Source: an uncultured Trichormus sp. (lineage in GTDB: Bacteria; Cyanobacteriota; Cyanobacteriia; Cyanobacteriales; Nostocaceae). Taken from it: a DNA stretch of 64,000 nt. Under the pieces are notes generated by a model that was given only the letters and a program-made list of their open reading frames with translations, was not told the origin of the DNA and ran no database searches. The translations under genes were made by a program, and so were the position numbers. Of the stretch, positions 60,657 through 64,000 are shown piece after piece. Position 1 is the stretch's first letter. Each line of letters begins with the position of its first letter. The stretch covers positions 1 through 64,000 of the forward strand of contig CAKZGI010000290.1 of assembly GCA_936914905.1 (NCBI GenBank), given 5' to 3'.

Positions 60657-62435
60657 ATGATTGAACTAATAGCAGTTAGTTTGAAAACTCAAGTTCAGGA
60701 AATTGAACCAGCAATTCATTACTGGGTAGCAATGCCCCAACCAGAAAATCATCTGTTTGAGGTGACTTTACATCTTGTAGGCTACCCATTACCAATTCTT
60801 GATTTGAAAATGCCAGTATGGACACCAGGGTCTTACTTGGTGCGAGAATACGCCAAGAATTTACAAGATTTTGCTGCCTTTGCTGGGTCTAAACCTTTAA
60901 ATTGGCGAAAAATTAGTAAAAACCACTGGCAAATCGAAAAGGCAGATGTTTCTGAAGTAGTTCTGCGTTACCGCATCTTTGCCAATGAGTTGTCAGTACG
61001 CACAAATCATTTGGATGCTACCCATGGTTATTTTAACGGTGCGGCCCTATTTTTACGAATTCCTGGTTGGGAAGAACAAGCAATTCATATTACTATTGTC
61101 CCACCACACCCTGAATGGCAAATAACGACAGGTTTATCATCAATTACTGGAGAAACTAATACTTTTTTAGCTGCGGATTTTGATACTCTTGTTGATACTC
61201 CTTTTGAGATTGGTAAGCATCAATTGTTTTATTTTGAGGTATTGGGAAAACCTCATGAGTTAGCAATCTGGGGACAGGGAAACTGTAAACCCCAAAAGAT
61301 GTTAGAGGACTTTAAGAGAATTATTGAATATGAAGCACAAATGTTTGGCGATTTGCCATATCAAAAGTATGTGTTTCTGCTGCATTTATTCAACCAAGCT
61401 TATGGTGGATTAGAACATAAAAATTCCTGTTCATTACTTTATCATCGCTTTGGATTTCGTCTGAAAGATAAATACGAACGTTTTATTCAATTAGTGGCGC
61501 ATGAATTTTTTCATTTGTGGAATGTGAAGCGAATTCGCCCCAAAGATTTCGAGGTTTTTAATTATGATCAAGAGAACTATACACAGTCTCTTTGGTTTTG
61601 TGAGGGAACCACAAGTTACTATGATTTGATAATTCCTTTCCGGGCAGGAATTTATGATATAAAATCTTACTTTCATCATTTAGATCAAGAAATTACCAAA
61701 TATCAATTAACACCAGGAAGAAACGTACAAAATCTTTCTGAGTCGAGTCTTGATGCTTGGATTAAACTTTATCGTCCAGATGCTAATAGTGGTAATTCCC
61801 AAATTTCTTACTATTTGAAGGGCGAAATGGTATCGCTATTGCTCGACTTATTGATTCGTTCTCGTCATCATAATCAGCTGTCTCTTGATGATGTTATGCT
61901 GAAAATGTGGGAACAATTTGGTAAGGCTGAAATTGGTTATACTCCAGAACAATTACAAGAAGTAATTGAATCTGTGGCTGGAATGGATTTATCGGATTTC
62001 TTTAAAAGCTACATTCATGGACTAGATGATTTACCTTTTAATGATTATTTAGAACCTTTTGGGTTGCAATTGGTAGAAGAATGTGAACAAGAACCTTATT
62101 TGGGTGTGAAAATAAAAACTGAATATGGACGAGAAATAATTAAGTTTGTGGAAATGGGTTCCCCTGCAAACATTGTGGGAATTGATGCTGGTGATGAGTT
62201 ATTGGCAATTGATGGAATTAAGGTAGGAACAAGCCAATTGAATGATCGTTTGCACGATTACCAACCTTACGATACTATCCAAATCACGGTTTTCCATCAA
62301 GATCAATTGCGTAACTATTCTGTGAGTTTAGGAAAAGAACATCCGACTAAATATCAGTTGCAGCCAGTAAATAATCCTAATACTACTCAGCAAGAAAATT
62401 TTTCCGGTTGGTTAGGTGTAGGTGTGCAGTTGTAG
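60657..62435 (+). CDS. M61-family metallopeptidase with PDZ domain
   Basis: A 592-residue protein of the M61 glycyl-aminopeptidase family. The catalytic zinc motif is HEFFHLWNVKRIRP with the third ligand in FCEGTTSYYDLI. The N-terminal part (residues 10-170) is the beta-rich domain. A C-terminal PDZ-like domain (VEMGSPANIVGIDAGDELLA, IDGIKVGTSQLNDRLHDYQP) follows. It degrades peptides with N-terminal Gly or Ala. No signal peptide is seen. I chose the ATG at 60657 (MIELIAVSLKTQ); the frame opens with a TTG twelve bases earlier. Confidence 0.88.
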   Translation: MIELIAVSLKTQVQEIEPAIHYWVAMPQPENHLFEVTLHLVGYPLPILDLKMPVWTPGSYLVREYAKNLQDFAAFAGSKPLNWRKISKNHWQIEKADVSEVVLRYRIFANELSVRTNHLDATHGYFNGAALFLRIPGWEEQAIHITIVPPHPEWQITTGLSSITGETNTFLAADFDTLVDTPFEIGKHQLFYFEVLGKPHELAIWGQGNCKPQKMLEDFKRIIEYEAQMFGDLPYQKYVFLLHLFNQAYGGLEHKNSCSLLYHRFGFRLKDKYERFIQLVAHEFFHLWNVKRIRPKDFEVFNYDQENYTQSLWFCEGTTSYYDLIIPFRAGIYDIKSYFHHLDQEITKYQLTPGRNVQNLSESSLDAWIKLYRPDANSGNSQISYYLKGEMVSLLLDLLIRSRHHNQLSLDDVMLKMWEQFGKAEIGYTPEQLQEVIESVAGMDLSDFFKSYIHGLDDLPFNDYLEPFGLQLVEECEQEPYLGVKIKTEYGREIIKFVEMGSPANIVGIDAGDELLAIDGIKVGTSQLNDRLHDYQPYDTIQITVFHQDQLRNYSVSLGKEHPTKYQLQPVNNPNTTQQENFSGWLGVGVQL

Positions 62436-62727
62436 AGTTCTTGATAAAAATTCGTAAGCATTCAGCTAGGTAGAAATTGAGGATCATGGGTGTTACAGGG
62501 TTAGTATTGGGCTGGTATCATACCATAATCTACCAAGTAAAGTATATAAATAAGAAAATGCTGATATTATTAGCAAATTTTTACATCTCCAAAATTAAAA
62601 TTTATCCCATTCTAAAATTCTATCTAGAATGGGGTAAATAAAACGTAAGCATTCAGCTAATGCCTAACGGCACGCTACGCGAACAGCTATCAGTAATTAG
62701 CCTTTTGAGGCTAACGCCAGAAATACC

Positions 62728-62863
62728 TAAGTAGGTGGGCGGAAAAATTGATAACTATTTCATGTTCATGGCGAATGCAGCAAAGGCGAATTAAGCAATC
62801 CCAAGGTTTTCAAGTAATTTACATTTCGTTACATACTTATGTTGATTTGTGTCTACCTACTTA
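62728..62863 (+). mobile_element. MITE, family A, copy 3
   Basis: Begins TAAGTAGGTGGGCGG and ends GTCTACCTACTTA. It is 136 bases long, six longer than the other two copies because of small internal insertions. Same orientation as copy 1. It lies in the intergenic region between the M61 peptidase gene and comB. Confidence 0.8.
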
Positions 62864-62946
62864 TTTGATAAGTAACCAATTTCTCAAACATTCTGACTAC
62901 TGACTCCTGAATTCTTACAATAAAACTAGAAACAATAACTTTTTAG

Positions 62947-63687
62947 TTATTTATTTTGACTTTTTAAAACACCTGGTTCATGCTGTATGGCTAGAACATC
63001 TAAAATATCAGTTTGGGAACAATATTTTAAATCTTCTAAACATTGCAGGCGTAATAATCGCCTACCATGACTAGCTTGGTGGAATAATCCCAATAAGTCA
63101 TTTTGCCACTGAGAATAAAGTGCGATTGCACTCGCAACTTCATCATTACCAGCTAATTCTTCGAGGGAAGAGTTAGTTTGTTGCCAAATACTATGAGCGA
63201 TCGCACCAGCACAAACGGTATCTTCTAAAGAAAAACTGCCTTCCCAGCCAGAACCAACAATCCAGACTGTTTTTGGTTGTTTTTCTAGGAGAAACCCCAC
63301 CACCGCAGCTCGATTAATTAAAGCAGCTGCGAGGACGATAGGGGCATCTTGTATCCGTTGTAAGGCACGAGTACCATTGGTGGTACTAATAAATAAGCGC
63401 CTCCCCTCTACCAGTTCTGCGGTGCAATCTAGGGGAGAATTCCCTAATTCAAAGCCAGCGACCTTAGCACCACCTCGTTCTCCAGCCCGTAATCGTTTTT
63501 CAGCCGGCCATTTTTCGCTAACTTCCATTAGTAGGTCTAAATCACTGAAGACTTGTACCGCCTCGCCTCCAGCCGCTAAAACTGTCGCCATTGTGCTAGT
63601 GGCTCGCAAGACATCGACGGCGATCGCGCATTCTGGCGCTTCATCAGTTGGGGTTAATTCTGGAGTATGATATACAAATATCTTCAC
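62947..63687 (-). CDS. comB: ComB, 2-phosphosulfolactate phosphatase family
   Basis: A 246-residue protein of the ComB family. It begins [20 protein letters not shown] and has [80 protein letters not shown]. The archetype removes phosphate from phosphosulfolactate on the way to coenzyme M in archaea; cyanobacteria have no coenzyme M, so here it is probably a phosphatase with another sulfonate or phosphate substrate. The start is the ATG at 63687. A 21-base tandem duplication lies just upstream. Confidence 0.87.
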   Translation of the reverse strand: MKIFVYHTPELTPTDEAPECAIAVDVLRATSTMATVLAAGGEAVQVFSDLDLLMEVSEKWPAEKRLRAGERGGAKVAGFELGNSPLDCTAELVEGRRLFISTTNGTRALQRIQDAPIVLAAALINRAAVVGFLLEKQPKTVWIVGSGWEGSFSLEDTVCAGAIAHSIWQQTNSSLEELAGNDEVASAIALYSQWQNDLLGLFHQASHGRRLLRLQCLEDLKYCSQTDILDVLAIQHEPGVLKSQNK

Positions 63688-63709
63688 GGGCTAGATATAC
63701 CTGCTCTAT

Positions 63710-63751
63710 ACTACTGCGGTTATATTCTACACTACTGCGGTTATATTCTAC
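63710..63751. repeat. 21-base tandem duplication
   Basis: ACTACTGCGGTTATATTCTA plus C is repeated head-to-tail at 63710..63730 and 63731..63751 with no difference. It lies in the comB promoter region. Confidence 0.92.
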
Positions 63752-63849
63752 CTACTTCATGTCACCAACTAACAGTACAAAACTCTATCTCTTAACTAAT
63801 ACATAAATACTAAAAAAGTATAGAAAGCTGACTAAGCAAGGTTTTAAGC

Positions 63850-64000
63850 TTTGTATAATTTCTTCTAATCGAAAAGATAGAAAAAACCGGATCGATTTTC
63901 AAGCTCGTGTTTTTGCGATAGCTACCCTCGCCGCAGGCATCGTCCCAAACTCTCTATCTCTTCAATCAAATTCTCAAAATCCAAATCCTCAATATCCCTA
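63850..64000 (-). pseudogene. DUF29 family protein, fragment at the window edge
   Basis: The minus strand at the right end reads RDIEDLDFENLIEEIESLGR before a stop. This is the conserved core of DUF29 proteins (typically DLDNLIEEIEALGK), common in Nostocales. It is followed by a 27-base GC-rich repeat (GCCTGCGGCGAGGGTAGC) that breaks the frame. The rest of the gene would continue beyond 64000 on the upstream side. Confidence 0.5.

Overview
The window comes from a filamentous, heterocyst-forming cyanobacterium (Nostocales). It carries hetR, the RGSGR-peptide gene patX, the glutamine synthetase gene glnA next to its inhibitor gene gifA, phycobilisome (apcF) and carboxysome (ccmK3/ccmK4) genes, the sulfolipid genes sqdB/sqdX, CP12, the plastid-type genes ycf35 and ycf46, many GCGATCGC (HIP1) octamers and heptanucleotide STRR repeats. 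From memory, the order apcF-glnA-gifA...patX...hetR matches the all2327-alr2339 region of Anabaena/Nostoc PCC 7120.

The window alternates between well-kept housekeeping blocks and eroding DNA. Broken genes include menH, a phage-lysozyme-like gene, a histidine kinase tail, a YbjN-domain gene, a Uma2 gene, a methyltransferase, protein kinase and PIN fragments, moaA, a CHASE2 sensor, a GAF/PAS adenylate cyclase, a DUF6932-like gene and parA. Several carry only in-frame stop codons with the reading frame otherwise intact, so the decay looks recent. Remnants of IS5-like, IS701/IS4-like, IS66-like and IS607 elements and two MITE types are scattered among them. This combination suggests a genome under reduction, as described for the Azolla symbiont 'Nostoc azollae'. 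That assignment is inference.

Layout. 1-9.0 kb: IS- and pseudogene-rich, with intact NAD(P)-binding, DUF1997 and DUF4079 genes. 9.1-12.9 kb: dynamin-like GTPase, cp12, tlyA, Uma2 gene split by a MITE. 13.1-18.4 kb: apcF, glnA and gifA with NtcA-type boxes, a dead methyltransferase, a CRISPR-like three-repeat tract, and patX with a TCCGGA promoter motif. 18.4-28.2 kb: FAD oxidoreductase, gene debris, zinc alcohol dehydrogenase, phosphate permease, a coiled-coil/repeat/EamA transporter, then hetR. 28.4-35.5 kb: secreted Cys-repeat protein, rpsD, broken moaA, PCD, a C5 DNA methyltransferase. 35.5-42.7 kb: envelope cluster lpxB-lpxA-fabZ-lpxC-bamA-purC, all on the minus strand. 43.5-49.7 kb: DUF7219 gene, dead adenylate cyclase, sqdX-sqdB, lipoprotein. 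49.9-52.4 kb: ribbon-helix-helix protein, ycf46, ycf35. 52.5-55.9 kb: nested mobile elements in a DUF6932-like gene and a parA gene whose coiled-coil partner survives. 55.9-64 kb: hydrolase, ccmK3-ccmK4, a HetZ-related regulator, Crp-family regulator, M61 peptidase, comB.

Functionally, the intact genes centre on nitrogen status and heterocyst patterning (glnA, gifA, patX, hetR, perhaps the HetZ-related gene), carbon fixation (cp12, ccmK3/K4) and the envelope (lpx, bamA, sqd). Environmental sensing, molybdenum-cofactor synthesis and plasmid-like functions are being lost. No tRNA, rRNA or convincing CRISPR-Cas locus was seen.
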